Assembly (NCBI RefSeq): GCF_040605455.1
Contig: NZ_JBEXCV010000102.1
Span: forward strand, 1 to 34,342
Direction: 5' to 3'
Length of the DNA stretch: 34,342 nucleotides
Source: Embleya sp040605455
GTDB taxonomy: Bacteria; Actinomycetota; Actinomycetes; Streptomycetales; Streptomycetaceae
The translations under genes were made by a program, and so were the position numbers. Positions 1-7,735 of the stretch are shown here, piece after piece. Position 1 is the first letter of the stretch; every line of letters starts with the position of its first letter. The notes beneath the pieces are model-generated. The model had not been told where the DNA came from. It saw nothing but the letters and a program-made list of their open reading frames with translations, and did no database searches.

Positions 1-25
1 GTCCCGTCCGAGATTCGGACGGGAC
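1..25. terminator. Perfect hairpin at the left edge, likely terminator
   Basis: Positions 1-11 and 15-25 are perfect reverse complements (11-bp stem GTCCCGTCCGA, 3-nt loop). It lies 38 bases beyond the stop codon of the minus-strand permease gene, where a terminator is expected. It could also serve a gene converging from the left that is outside the window. The T-tract side cannot be judged because the window ends here. Confidence 0.6.
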
Positions 26-62
26 CCCCGCGCTTGTCGTCCCGACGGGGAGAACCCCGACG

Positions 63-1541
63 TCAGGAGGTGGTCGACGACGCGACGGTGCCTGCCTGCG
101 GAGTCCCGGTGGCGACGCTCGGCTCCGCACTCGGGGCGCGGCGCCGGCGGACGAGGGAGGCGATCAGGACGACGACGGCGGCCAGCAGGGAGAGCAGCAT
201 CTGCTTGCGGCCGGCGTCGTCGTACAGCATGTAGCCGATCACGAAGAGCAGGAATGCCGCAGTGCCGTAGGTCAGGCACGGGAAGGCCCACATCTTCACG
301 GTCAGCTTCTCGGGTGCCTCGCGCTCCAGGATGCGGCGCATGCGCAGCTGGGTGAGGCAGATCGACAGCCAGATGAACAGGGCGATGGCGCCGGACGAGT
401 TCAGCAGGAAGTCGAAGACGGTGTCCGGCGAGGTGTAGTTGAAGATCACCGCGACGAAGCCGAAGACCACCGAGGCCAGGACGGCGTTGCGCGGGACACC
501 CCTACGGCTGACGGCGCCGAAGGCCTGCGGCGCGTCGCCGCGCTTGGCCAGCGAGAACGCCATGCGCGACGCGCTGTACAGGCCCGAGTTGAAGCACGAG
601 AGCACCGCGGTGAGCACGATGACGTTCATGATCTGGCCGGCGGCCGGGATGTTCAGGTGGTCGAGGACCGCCACGTACGAGCTCGCGCCGACGGCGCTGG
701 AATCCCAGGGCATCAGGGTGACCACGATGAGGATGGAGCCCAGGTAGAACAGCGCGATCCGCCAGATCACGCTGTTGGTGGCGCGGGTGACCGCGCGTCG
801 CGGGTCCTTGGACTCGCCGGCCGCGAGGGTGACGATCTCGCTGCCCATGAAGGAGAACGCGACGAGCAGCATGCCGGAGAGGATTTGGCCCCATCCGTTC
901 GGCAGGAAGCCGCCGTGGCCGGTGAGGTTGGTCAGGCCGACCGGGTCGGTGTCCGGCAGCACACCGAAGATCGCCAGCCCGCCGATCACCAGGAACGCCG
1001 CGATCGCGACCACCTTGATGCCCGCGAACCAGAACTCGAACTCGCCGTACGAGCCCACCGAGATCAGGTTGGTGGCGGTCAGCAGCGCCATCACCGCGAG
1101 GGTGAAGGCCCACTGCGGCACGACGCTCACCCAACCGTGCAGGATCGTGCCGCCGGCGGTGGCCTCCACGGCGAGCACGACGACCCAGAAGAACCAGTAC
1201 AGCCAGCCGACCGTGAAGCCCGCCCAGCGGCCGAAGGCTCGGTCGGCGTACGAGGAGAAGGAGCCGCTCGTCGGGTTGGCCGCCGACATCTCGCCCAGCA
1301 TCCGCATGACGAAGACGATCATCAGGCCGGTGAGGGCGTAGGAGATCAGGATGCCCGGACCGACCTTGTTGATGCCCGCCCCCGAGCCCACGAAGAGGCC
1401 GGCCCCGATTACGCCGCCGATGGCGATCATCGACAGGTGGCGGTTCTTCAGCCCGCCGCTGAGGCCCTGCCCAGCGGGAGACGACGCCTCGATCACATCC
1501 GGGGGTGCGGTCTGCCGTTGTTCGGGGACCTGCTTCGACAT
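63..1541 (-). CDS. APC-superfamily amino acid permease (AAT/GABA permease type)
   Basis: This 492-residue integral membrane protein probably imports an amino acid by proton symport. A short hydrophilic N-terminus is followed by the first-helix signature GGVIGAGLFVGSG (about residues 42-54), then GEMSAANPTSGSFSSYADRAFG and GFTVGWLYW, which are hallmarks of the AAT family (GabP, AnsP, LysP relatives). About twelve hydrophobic segments and a basic C-terminal tail (VRRRR) fit the usual length of 450-500. The ATG at 1541 has a GAGGAG ribosome site about 9 bases upstream. The gene is probably monocistronic, with a 155-base leader and the promoter at 1705-1733, and a hairpin follows its stop. The substrate cannot be read from sequence. 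A D-amino acid or GABA-like substrate would fit the rest of the window, but that is inference. Confidence 0.9.
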   Translation of the reverse strand: MSKQVPEQRQTAPPDVIEASSPAGQGLSGGLKNRHLSMIAIGGVIGAGLFVGSGAGINKVGPGILISYALTGLMIVFVMRMLGEMSAANPTSGSFSSYADRAFGRWAGFTVGWLYWFFWVVVLAVEATAGGTILHGWVSVVPQWAFTLAVMALLTATNLISVGSYGEFEFWFAGIKVVAIAAFLVIGGLAIFGVLPDTDPVGLTNLTGHGGFLPNGWGQILSGMLLVAFSFMGSEIVTLAAGESKDPRRAVTRATNSVIWRIALFYLGSILIVVTLMPWDSSAVGASSYVAVLDHLNIPAAGQIMNVIVLTAVLSCFNSGLYSASRMAFSLAKRGDAPQAFGAVSRRGVPRNAVLASVVFGFVAVIFNYTSPDTVFDFLLNSSGAIALFIWLSICLTQLRMRRILEREAPEKLTVKMWAFPCLTYGTAAFLLFVIGYMLYDDAGRKQMLLSLLAAVVVLIASLVRRRRAPSAEPSVATGTPQAGTVASSTTS

Positions 1542-1704
1542 GCGGTAGCTCCTCGCCTGGGGGGCGTGTGGATTCGCGAATTGCGAGAACGGGATGCGCG
1601 ACGCGGATCCCGGTGGCCGACGGCGATGTGCGCGACGTCACCAGCCCGGAGGACGGTATGTCGTCTTTGGTCCGTTGAACAATGCATTCATCTATCAATG
1701 AGAC

Positions 1705-1739
1705 TTATGACACATTACGTGGAGTGACATCAAGTCACT
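1705..1739 (-). promoter_or_regulatory. Candidate promoter and operator of the amino acid permease gene
   Basis: Read on the minus strand, TTGATG (1733-1728), a 17-base spacer and TCATAA (1710-1705) resemble a sigma-70-type promoter in an unusually AT-rich patch. An inverted repeat, AGTGAC-N5-GTCACT (1723-1739), overlaps the -35 box, as an operator would. The regulator is not identified. Confidence 0.45.
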
Positions 1740-1846
1740 GCGACCGGGGCGACGCGCGTCACAGGGCTGTCGTGCGACGCGCGGTGGCGGGCGCGGGAAT
1801 GTTCCGCGACGGAGCGGGAACCGGACCGGACCTCCTGGCTTCGCCT

Positions 1847-3097
1847 TCAGCGGGTCGTGTCGGAGCGCCCCGGAAGGTCTGCCAAGGGAATGGCTACATC
1901 GGCGAGTTCGCTTGCGTCGACTGCTCGGCCGGAGGCGACGAGGGCGCGGATCGGGTCGGCGACGTCCCAGACGTTGACGTTCATGCCGGCCAATACGCGG
2001 CCCTGGGCGAGCCAGAAGGCGATGAACTCGCGGGTGTCACTCCGGCCGCGGAAGACGACTTGGTCGTAGCCGCCGGGTTCGACGTAGCCGGTGTATTCCA
2101 TGCCCAGGTCGTACTGGTCGGTGAAGAAGTACGGAACGCGGTCGTAGACCACGTCCTGGCCGAGCATCACCTTGGCCGCGACTTGTGGCTGGTTGACGGC
2201 GTTGGCCCAGTGCTCGACCCGGATGTGCTTGTCGAGCAGTGGGTGGAAGGCGTTGGCGACGTCCCCGGCCGCGTGCACGTCCGGGTGCGAGGTGCGCAGG
2301 TGGGCATCGACGCGGATGCCGTTGTCGACCTCCAGGCCGGCCGCGTCGGCAAGCCGGGTGTTGGGGGTGATGCCGACCCCGACGATGACCGCGTCGGCAT
2401 CGATGCGGCTGCCGTCGGCCCGCAGCACACCGTTCGCCCGGCCGCCGGCACCGGTGATCTCGGCTACCTGGACACCGAAGCGCAGGTCGACCCCGTGATC
2501 GGTGTGCAGGTCGGCGAAGGTTTGGGAGACCTCGCGGCCCAGCACGCGCAGCAGCGGCAGCTCCGCCACCTCCAGCATGGTGACCTCCACGCCGGCCGCG
2601 CGGGCGGCGGCCGCCGTCTCCAGGCCGATCCAGCCGGCGCCGATCACCACGATGCGGGATGCGGACTCGAAGGACTCCTTGATGCGGTCGCTGTCGGCGA
2701 GCCGGCGCAGATAGTGGACGCCGTCGAGGTCGGCTCCGGGCACGGTCAGGCGGCGCGGCGAGGACCCGGTGGTCAGGAGCAGCTTCGCGTAGCCGATGCG
2801 AGTGCCGTCAGCGAGCGTCACCTCGTGTGCGGCCGGGTCGACCGCGGTGACCGCGGCACCCAGGCGCAGGTCGACATCGTGCTCGCCGTACCACTCGGGG
2901 GGATGGACGTAGACGGTGTCGCGCTCGTCCTTGCCCAGCAGATAGCCCTTCGAGAGCGGCGGGCGTTCGTAGGGGCGCTCGGTCTCCTCGCCGAGCAGCA
3001 CGATCGGGCCGTCGAAGCCCTCTTCGCGGAGGGTCTGTGCCGCCTTCGCACCGGCCAGGCTCGCTCCGACGATCACGAATGCCGTGTTCGCGGCCAT
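1847..3097 (-). CDS. FAD-dependent NAD(P)H:ferredoxin/rubredoxin reductase-like oxidoreductase
   Basis: This 416-residue soluble flavoprotein resembles the ferredoxin reductases of Rieske oxygenase and P450 systems. The first Rossmann motif, VIVGASLAG (residues 8-16), binds FAD. RPYERPPLSKGYL (41-53) is typical of the family. The second Rossmann motif, VVIGAGWIGLE (150-160), binds NAD(P)H. HAAGDVANA (275-283) is the conserved FAD-pyrophosphate segment, and a Reductase_C-like domain occupies about 320-405. The ATG at 3097 has AGGAG upstream. It lies 165 bases downstream of the transaldolase gene on the same strand. No ferredoxin, P450 or Rieske gene is in the window, so its electron acceptor is unknown. 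Confidence 0.88.
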   Translation of the reverse strand: MAANTAFVIVGASLAGAKAAQTLREEGFDGPIVLLGEETERPYERPPLSKGYLLGKDERDTVYVHPPEWYGEHDVDLRLGAAVTAVDPAAHEVTLADGTRIGYAKLLLTTGSSPRRLTVPGADLDGVHYLRRLADSDRIKESFESASRIVVIGAGWIGLETAAAARAAGVEVTMLEVAELPLLRVLGREVSQTFADLHTDHGVDLRFGVQVAEITGAGGRANGVLRADGSRIDADAVIVGVGITPNTRLADAAGLEVDNGIRVDAHLRTSHPDVHAAGDVANAFHPLLDKHIRVEHWANAVNQPQVAAKVMLGQDVVYDRVPYFFTDQYDLGMEYTGYVEPGGYDQVVFRGRSDTREFIAFWLAQGRVLAGMNVNVWDVADPIRALVASGRAVDASELADVAIPLADLPGRSDTTR

Positions 3098-3109
3098 GTT
3101 CTCTCCTCT

Positions 3110-3151
3110 GCTGGGTTGACGCGGCCCGCAGCTGGGTTGACGCGGCCCGCA
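3110..3151. repeat. Two perfect tandem copies of a 21-bp unit
   Basis: The unit begins GCTGGGTTGACG and ends GCCCGCA. It occurs at 3110-3130 and again, identically, at 3131-3151. It sits just upstream of the ribosome site of the oxidoreductase gene, between it and the transaldolase gene. It could be a replication slip or a duplicated protein-binding site. The core TTGAC resembles a -35 element, but no convincing -10 was seen. Confidence 0.8.
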
Positions 3152-3262
3152 GGCGGCCGACGATCCGCTTCCTGCCGGCGGTCGATTCGTTCCCCGGTAT
3201 GTCTGCCGACAGGGAGCCGCAGAAGACCGTGGCGCTGAACTGTTCGTCGGCGGTCGGCCGCA

Positions 3263-4378
3263 TCAGGCGGCGGTGCGCTTGGCGTGCAGTTCGGCTTCCA
3301 GCTGCTCGAACAGCTCGTTGCCGGAGGCGGTGAACTTGGCGATGCCCTCGTCCTCCAGCACACGGACCACGTCGTCGTAGGAGACCCCGACCGTCTCCAG
3401 GTCGTCGAGTACCTGCCGGGATGCCGCGTAGGTGCCGTGGATGGTGTCGCCCTGGATGCGGCCGTGGTCGGCAACCGCGCGCAAGGTCTGCTCCGGCATG
3501 GTGTTGACCACCCCGGGCGCGACCAGTTCGTCGACGTAGCGGGTGTCGGCGTAGGCGGGGTCCTTCACCCCGGTGGAGGCCCACAGCGGGTGCTGGGGGC
3601 GCATGCCGGCCGCGGCCAGCGCCTGCCACTCCTGGGAGGCGGTGGCCTGCTCGAAGTGCTGGTAGGCCAAGCGGGCGTTGGCGATCGCGGCCCGTCCGCG
3701 CAGGGCCGACGCCTCCGGTGCGTCGATCCTGTCCAGCCTGCTGTCGACCTCGGTGTCCACCCGGCTGACGAAGAAGGAGGCCACCGACGCGATGGACGCA
3801 ACGTCGCGCCCCGCCGCATGGGCCTTGCTCATGCCGTCCAGGAAGGCGCGGAGTACCCGGTCGTAGCGGTCCAGGGAGAAGATCAGCGTCACGTTGATAC
3901 TGATGCCTTCGGCGAGCGCGGTGCTGATCGCCTTCAGGCCGGGTTGGGTGGCGGGAATCTTCACGAACAGGTTCGGCCGGTCCACCAGCCACCACAGGGC
4001 CCGTGACTCGGCGATCGTCGCCGCTGTGTCGTGAGCGACGCGCGGGTCCACCTCGAGCGACACCCGTCCGTCCACCCCGTCGCCGACCTCGTACACCGGT
4101 CGCAGCACGTCGCAGGCCCAACGTACGTCGAACGCGGTCAGCGACCTGACGGCTTCCCCGACCTGCACGCCGCGCCGGGCCAGGTCGGCGATCTGGGTGT
4201 CGTAGCGCTCTCCGGCGCGGATCGCCTTGGCGAAGATCGTCGGGTTGCTGGTGATGCCCACGACCCGCTGCTCGCGAATCAGGTCGCTCAGCCCGCCGCC
4301 GGCGAGCCGCTCCCGGCTCAGATCATCGAGCCACACCGCTACACCGTGGTCGGCCAGCCGGTCGAGGTTCTCACTCAT
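3263..4378 (-). CDS. tal: Transaldolase
   Basis: This 371-residue cytosolic enzyme of the non-oxidative pentose phosphate pathway transfers a dihydroxyacetone unit between sugar phosphates. GITSNPTIFAKAI (residues 41-53), VSLEVDP (106-112) and LFVKIPATQPGL (137-148) are diagnostic. K140 is the expected Schiff-base lysine. The length matches actinobacterial transaldolases (about 370). I chose the ATG at 4378 because GGGAGAAC lies directly upstream; the longer reading adds eight unlikely residues. In actinomycetes tal normally sits with tkt, zwf and opcA. Here it stands alone with a flavoprotein, so it may be a second paralogue. Its precise cellular role here is not evident. Confidence 0.93.
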   Translation of the reverse strand: MSENLDRLADHGVAVWLDDLSRERLAGGGLSDLIREQRVVGITSNPTIFAKAIRAGERYDTQIADLARRGVQVGEAVRSLTAFDVRWACDVLRPVYEVGDGVDGRVSLEVDPRVAHDTAATIAESRALWWLVDRPNLFVKIPATQPGLKAISTALAEGISINVTLIFSLDRYDRVLRAFLDGMSKAHAAGRDVASIASVASFFVSRVDTEVDSRLDRIDAPEASALRGRAAIANARLAYQHFEQATASQEWQALAAAGMRPQHPLWASTGVKDPAYADTRYVDELVAPGVVNTMPEQTLRAVADHGRIQGDTIHGTYAASRQVLDDLETVGVSYDDVVRVLEDEGIAKFTASGNELFEQLEAELHAKRTAA

Positions 4379-4987
4379 GATGTTCTCCCATGCGTGGTGC
4401 AATGCCGTCTACGGCGTGGTGCACCTCTCGGGTGCAGGCGGGGCCGCAGGTCTCCTTCGCACAGGCGCCGGGAGGGCGGGGCGCACCGGGGCCGAGCCCG
4501 GTCTGCCCATACGACGACCAGTGACACTCCCAGGTTCACTCGCGTCGAAGGCCGCGATCCCGGCGGCCTGCCGGTGATGGTGGCCTGCCCCGGCCCGGAC
4601 GAAGTCGCACGGCTTGGAATCATCGCCCGCCGGCATGTGTGCTTCTCCCATACCCAGGTTGCGGACGACCAGCCGCGGCCCGAAGCCGGGAGTGCGGGTC
4701 CGCCGGCTTCGCCGTTGTGGGCGAGATGATGTCGGAAGCTGTCTGGTTTACCTGTGCTTGCAGAGCGCCGCGGGGCGGGTGCGGTGCCATCGCCTGCGTG
4801 CACGGTCGGGGCAGCCCTTCGTTTCTCCGCGCGGGCGTCGTCGGCGCGGCACACAGTCACGGATGACGACTGTCGGTCACTATGTGGTGAATCCGTGTCG
4901 CTCTGTGTGGTGCGGAGGCCTGTGTCAGCAACGTTGGGGCCGCCCGGGAGTCTCACTGGTCCCGCATCAACGCGAGGAGCAACGCCC
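4379..4987. other. 609-base divergent intergenic region without a recognisable gene
   Basis: This lies between the transaldolase gene (-) and the HEVLE-motif gene (+). Reading frames are open here but give low-complexity, shadow-like translations, and no protein motif was recognised. It must hold the promoters of both flanking genes. The arms TCAC and GTGA around 4877-4890 are a weak operator-like pattern. Confidence 0.5.
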
Positions 4988-5686
4988 GTGATCACCGTGG
5001 TGAACAAGTCGACCCGTTGTACCGATGACGAGGTGCGTGCCATGACGCGCGCTTGCGCCACCCAGGTGCAGCAGCACGCGGCACCGACGTGGGGTCAGGT
5101 ACCCATTCCCGTGGTGTACGCGGCCAGTGAGCAGGAGGCCCCTCCCGGAGCGTGGGTCATCGCCATCCTCGACGACCCCGACCAGGCCGACGCGCTCGGC
5201 TGGCACACCGAGGAGCAGGGGGATCTGATCTACGGCCGGGTCTTCGCCGCCCCCGTGCTCGACAACGGCGGCGCCGTCCTGTCCGGGGCGCTGACCGTTT
5301 CCGGCGTGCTCAGCCACGAAGTGCTGGAGACGCTGGTCGACCCGCACGTCAACCTGTGGGCCGACAACGGCAACGGCGACGCGTACGCCTTGGAGATCGG
5401 CGACCCCGTCGAGTCGGATTCCTACGAGATCGTCGTGCACGGTACCGGCCCGGTCGGCGTGTCGAACTTCGTCACGCCCCACTGGTTCGACCCCCGGGCC
5501 GGCAAAGACCAGAAGTTCGACTGGCTTGGCAAGGTCACGGCGCCGTTCAGGATGACCAAAGGCGGCTACGTCGTCGTCACGCGCGAGGGCAAGATCCAGC
5601 AGCACTTCGGCGAGACCTACCCCGAGTGGCGCAGGGCCATGAAACACGCTGACACCTCCCGCTCCGCCAGGCGCACGACCACCTGA
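4988..5686 (+). CDS. Protein of unknown function with HEVLE motif, possible metal-binding hydrolase
   Basis: This is a 232-residue acidic, soluble protein with no signal peptide. I do not recognise a named family. The centre holds VLSHEVLETLVDPHVNLW: H110, E111 and E114 on one helix and H120 just after. It is followed by YALEIGDPVESDSYE (E136, D139, E142) and SNFVTPHWFDP. A His-Glu helix followed by conserved acids suggests a metal site, as in zincin-type peptidases, but the canonical HExxH is absent (HEVLE instead). I chose the GTG at 4988 because GAGGAG lies about 10 bases upstream. An open frame continues 78 codons further upstream but reads like non-coding sequence. It is transcribed alone, and strong hairpins follow its stop. 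Confidence 0.75.
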   Translation: MITVVNKSTRCTDDEVRAMTRACATQVQQHAAPTWGQVPIPVVYAASEQEAPPGAWVIAILDDPDQADALGWHTEEQGDLIYGRVFAAPVLDNGGAVLSGALTVSGVLSHEVLETLVDPHVNLWADNGNGDAYALEIGDPVESDSYEIVVHGTGPVGVSNFVTPHWFDPRAGKDQKFDWLGKVTAPFRMTKGGYVVVTREGKIQQHFGETYPEWRRAMKHADTSRSARRTTT

Positions 5687-5717
5687 GACCAGCCACTCGA
5701 GACAATCCTCGATCGAG

Positions 5718-5761
5718 CCTCGCCGGCCCCGGTAGGAGGTACCTCGCCGGGGCCGGCGAGG
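5718..5761. terminator. Strong hairpin between convergent genes
   Basis: The arms at 5718-5730 and 5749-5761 are perfect 13-bp complements (CCTCGCCGGCCCC and its reverse complement). The 18-base loop holds its own palindrome, GAGGTACCTC. It lies 31 bases after the stop of the plus-strand gene ending at 5686 and probably terminates that gene. Confidence 0.7.
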
Positions 5762-5785
5762 TGCCTGCCGGGTCGGGGTGGGTTT

Positions 5786-5820
5786 CGCTGCGTCCCCGGC
5801 CGGGTGCCGGGGACGCAGCG
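5786..5820. terminator. Second strong hairpin between convergent genes
   Basis: A perfect 15-bp stem (5786-5800 with 5806-5820) has a 5-base loop. It lies 20 bases beyond the stop of the minus-strand gene ending at 5841. With the hairpin at 5718 it forms a back-to-back terminator pair between converging genes. No T-tract follows on either strand, as is common in high-GC actinomycetes. Confidence 0.75.
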
Positions 5821-5840
5821 AGAGGCGGGCGGGGTCGGGT

Positions 5841-6716
5841 TCAGGCGGTGTCGGCGCGCCGACGTCGATAGAGGGCTACGGCCCCGCCCGCGAGGGCGAG
5901 TGCCGCTCCGGAACCGGCGAGCAGCGGGGTGGAGAACGACGCCTCGTCCGCATTGTGCCGGGGGCCGTAGCCGCTGGAGTACCCCTTCGTGTCGTACTCC
6001 GAGCCGGGCAACTTGTCGGCGTAGCGGGCCTTGACCAGCTTCTGGTAGTCGCCGAGCGACATCGACGCCCGGCCGCCCAGTCCCTGCCGGGCCTGGTCGT
6101 TGAGCGGCTCGACGGTGTTGAGCTTGAGCTGGTACCAGCCGCGGACCTGCGGCTCGGTGAAGATCAGGGTGCCTGCGGTGGCTTTGCCGGCGTATGTGGC
6201 GTCGCTGTCGCCGTCGCGCAGGGCCGCCAGGTGCCAGCCGCCGCCCTGGGTGGGGGCGAGCATGACGCTGGTGCTGCGGCCGTTGACGGTGGCGTTCAAC
6301 GAGGAGACCAGGTATGTCAGTTTGATTGCCTCGGTGGGCAGTGGCAGGACGGTGCCCGCGACGAATCCGGGGGTGATCTCGTTCAGTGCCACCGGGTCGT
6401 TGATGGTGAAGGCCGGGAGGTCCTGACACGGCTCGGGGGTTTCGGGAATCGTCTGCACCGACGCGTCGGCGCCGGTGGGCACCGGAGTGCTCAGGAAGCG
6501 GCAGACGGCGTCGCGGACGGTGGTGGACTTTACCGCCTCGAGGGCGGCCTGGTAGTCGGGGATGTCGGCTGGGAGCGGGTCCTTGGCCGGGGCCGCGTGG
6601 GCCATGCCGGCGACGGACAGCAGTGCGGACGCGCTCACTGCGAGGAGGATGGACAGGCGGGAGAAGCGAGAGCCTGCCCGCGTGCCGGACGTTGTGGTGC
6701 CGCTGGTGTCGCGCAT
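5841..6716 (-). CDS. Secreted, C-terminally membrane-anchored protein of unknown function, protease partner
   Basis: This 291-residue exported protein has a basic N-terminus and hydrophobic core (about residues 20-40) ending in AHA, a clear signal peptide. A soluble domain of about 215 residues follows, including PTQGGGWHLAALRDGD and TEPQVRGWYQLKLNTVEPLN. The C-terminus is a hydrophobic helix (LLAGSGAALALAGGAVALYR) and an RRRR stop-transfer, so the protein stays at the membrane or wall. There is no LPXTG motif and I recognise no named domain. It begins 10 bases after the stop of the cysteine protease gene, so the two are almost certainly co-transcribed. It could be an anchor, inhibitor, chaperone or substrate of that protease. 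Confidence 0.8.
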   Translation of the reverse strand: MRDTSGTTTSGTRAGSRFSRLSILLAVSASALLSVAGMAHAAPAKDPLPADIPDYQAALEAVKSTTVRDAVCRFLSTPVPTGADASVQTIPETPEPCQDLPAFTINDPVALNEITPGFVAGTVLPLPTEAIKLTYLVSSLNATVNGRSTSVMLAPTQGGGWHLAALRDGDSDATYAGKATAGTLIFTEPQVRGWYQLKLNTVEPLNDQARQGLGGRASMSLGDYQKLVKARYADKLPGSEYDTKGYSSGYGPRHNADEASFSTPLLAGSGAALALAGGAVALYRRRRADTA

Positions 6717-6726
6717 GTCGCCTGCC

Positions 6727-7290
6727 TTAGCGGGAGATGCCGATGCGGGAGTGGGTCCACTTCGACGAGCTGTTGCTCACGTAGTCGTTGTAGTTCCACC
6801 ACGTGTACGTGGCGGTGTCCGGCCACGGATCGGCCACGGCGATCGTGTTGCGCGACGTGTCGAAGCCGTAGACGACGTTCATGTGGCCACCACCGGACGT
6901 CCACCCGATGCGGGCAGCGACCGGCCGGGCCGCCTTGACCTCGGTGTACACCTGGTTGAACGTGGCCGCGCTGTTCAGACCCGAGCCGGGGTGGGTCATG
7001 CCGAGGCTGTTCCAGCCCTTGGCCATGTCGTCGAGCGTTGCGGGCTGGTTGTTGCAGCCGTAGTAGGGCTGGGCGCGGTCGCAGAAGTCCGTCTGCGTGG
7101 AGCCGAAGCCCTGGAACTTGGCGATGGTCAGGCCGGAGGCGACCCAGCACCACTGCGACTTCTCCTGCTTGTACATGCCGATGTTGTCCTGACCCGCTTC
7201 CGCGTGAGCCGTACCTCCCGCGGTCGCAAGCAATTCCGAGGCGACCAGCACGATGACTGACGCCGCGGTTCCGTACCTGAATCTGCCCAT
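6727..7290 (-). CDS. Secreted papain-like cysteine protease
   Basis: This 187-residue protein has a signal peptide (about residues 1-30, cleavage after GTAHA), giving a mature enzyme of about 157 residues. QEKSQWCWVASG places the catalytic cysteine at C48. SGGGHMNVVYGFD places the catalytic histidine at H136. AVADPWPD (D154) supplies the third position. This Cys-His-Asp order with QWCWVA is typical of papain-like C39/C70 (AvrRpt2-type) proteases. C70 and C79 may form a disulfide. The mature N-terminus is very close to the active-site Cys, so there is no large propeptide. It is the first gene of a two-gene operon with the anchored protein at 5841-6716. Upstream, 7340-7440 is conspicuously AT-rich and probably contains the promoter. 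Confidence 0.85.
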   Translation of the reverse strand: MGRFRYGTAASVIVLVASELLATAGGTAHAEAGQDNIGMYKQEKSQWCWVASGLTIAKFQGFGSTQTDFCDRAQPYYGCNNQPATLDDMAKGWNSLGMTHPGSGLNSAATFNQVYTEVKAARPVAARIGWTSGGGHMNVVYGFDTSRNTIAVADPWPDTATYTWWNYNDYVSNSSSKWTHSRIGISR

Positions 7291-7411
7291 GTTCCTGCCT
7301 TCCCGTGACGAGACGAGCGGGGCGATCTGGCACAGATATGACAGCGCACCATGGCGAAGCCGTATAGGGATATTGCAGGAATTACACCTATATTGACCAT
7401 TTACCGGTTAA

Positions 7412-7735
7412 TCATAGATTCGGGCGATTGATACCGATTAGGGGAGAATCTCCGGCCGACCGGGCGGCGATGGGATCCATGCCGACCGTGATGGATGTCG
7501 ACGGCGGCCATTGCCACGCATCCGGGTCCGTCCAGGCAACGGGTCCGTGGTCCCTGCGCAGGTGGTCCGTCAGTACCCGGGAGATCAGGTTCAGCCACGC
7601 GGTCCAGGACTCCTGCGTCCCGGAACCCATGAGCCGTGCGACGCGAAAGAAGCGATACGGCGCGGCATCGTCGGGGAGCAGGGCCGGCGCCTCCGCACAC
7701 TCGGCGACGACCATGGGCAGGGTCCACTGACACAC
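7412..7735 (-). CDS. Short protein or C-terminal remnant of an unrecognised gene
   Basis: Reading from GTG at 7735 gives 107 residues with protein-like composition: LPMVVAECAEAPALLPDDAA, RFFRVARLMG, and WTDPDAWQWPP followed by ITVGMD. Third positions are moderately G/C-biased. The same frame stays open to 8785, and a second plausible coding patch (DAWVSLVYTAPDDAAVTQVV) lies near 8490-8580 in it. The roughly 750 bases between the two look non-coding. Either this is an intact small gene or both patches are ends of one decayed gene. I do not recognise the family. Confidence 0.4.
   Translation of the reverse strand: MCQWTLPMVVAECAEAPALLPDDAAPYRFFRVARLMGSGTQESWTAWLNLISRVLTDHLRRDHGPVAWTDPDAWQWPPSTSITVGMDPIAARSAGDSPLIGINRPNL

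Noticed and set aside
502..1698. Long minus-strand frame (398 codons) across the permease gene
   Set aside because: It is an Arg/Pro/His-rich out-of-frame reading of the permease gene, whose own frame has clear transporter motifs.
4754..4987. Upstream extension of the HEVLE-motif gene
   Set aside because: Codons before 4988 read as non-coding sequence, and the GTG at 4988 has a proper ribosome site.
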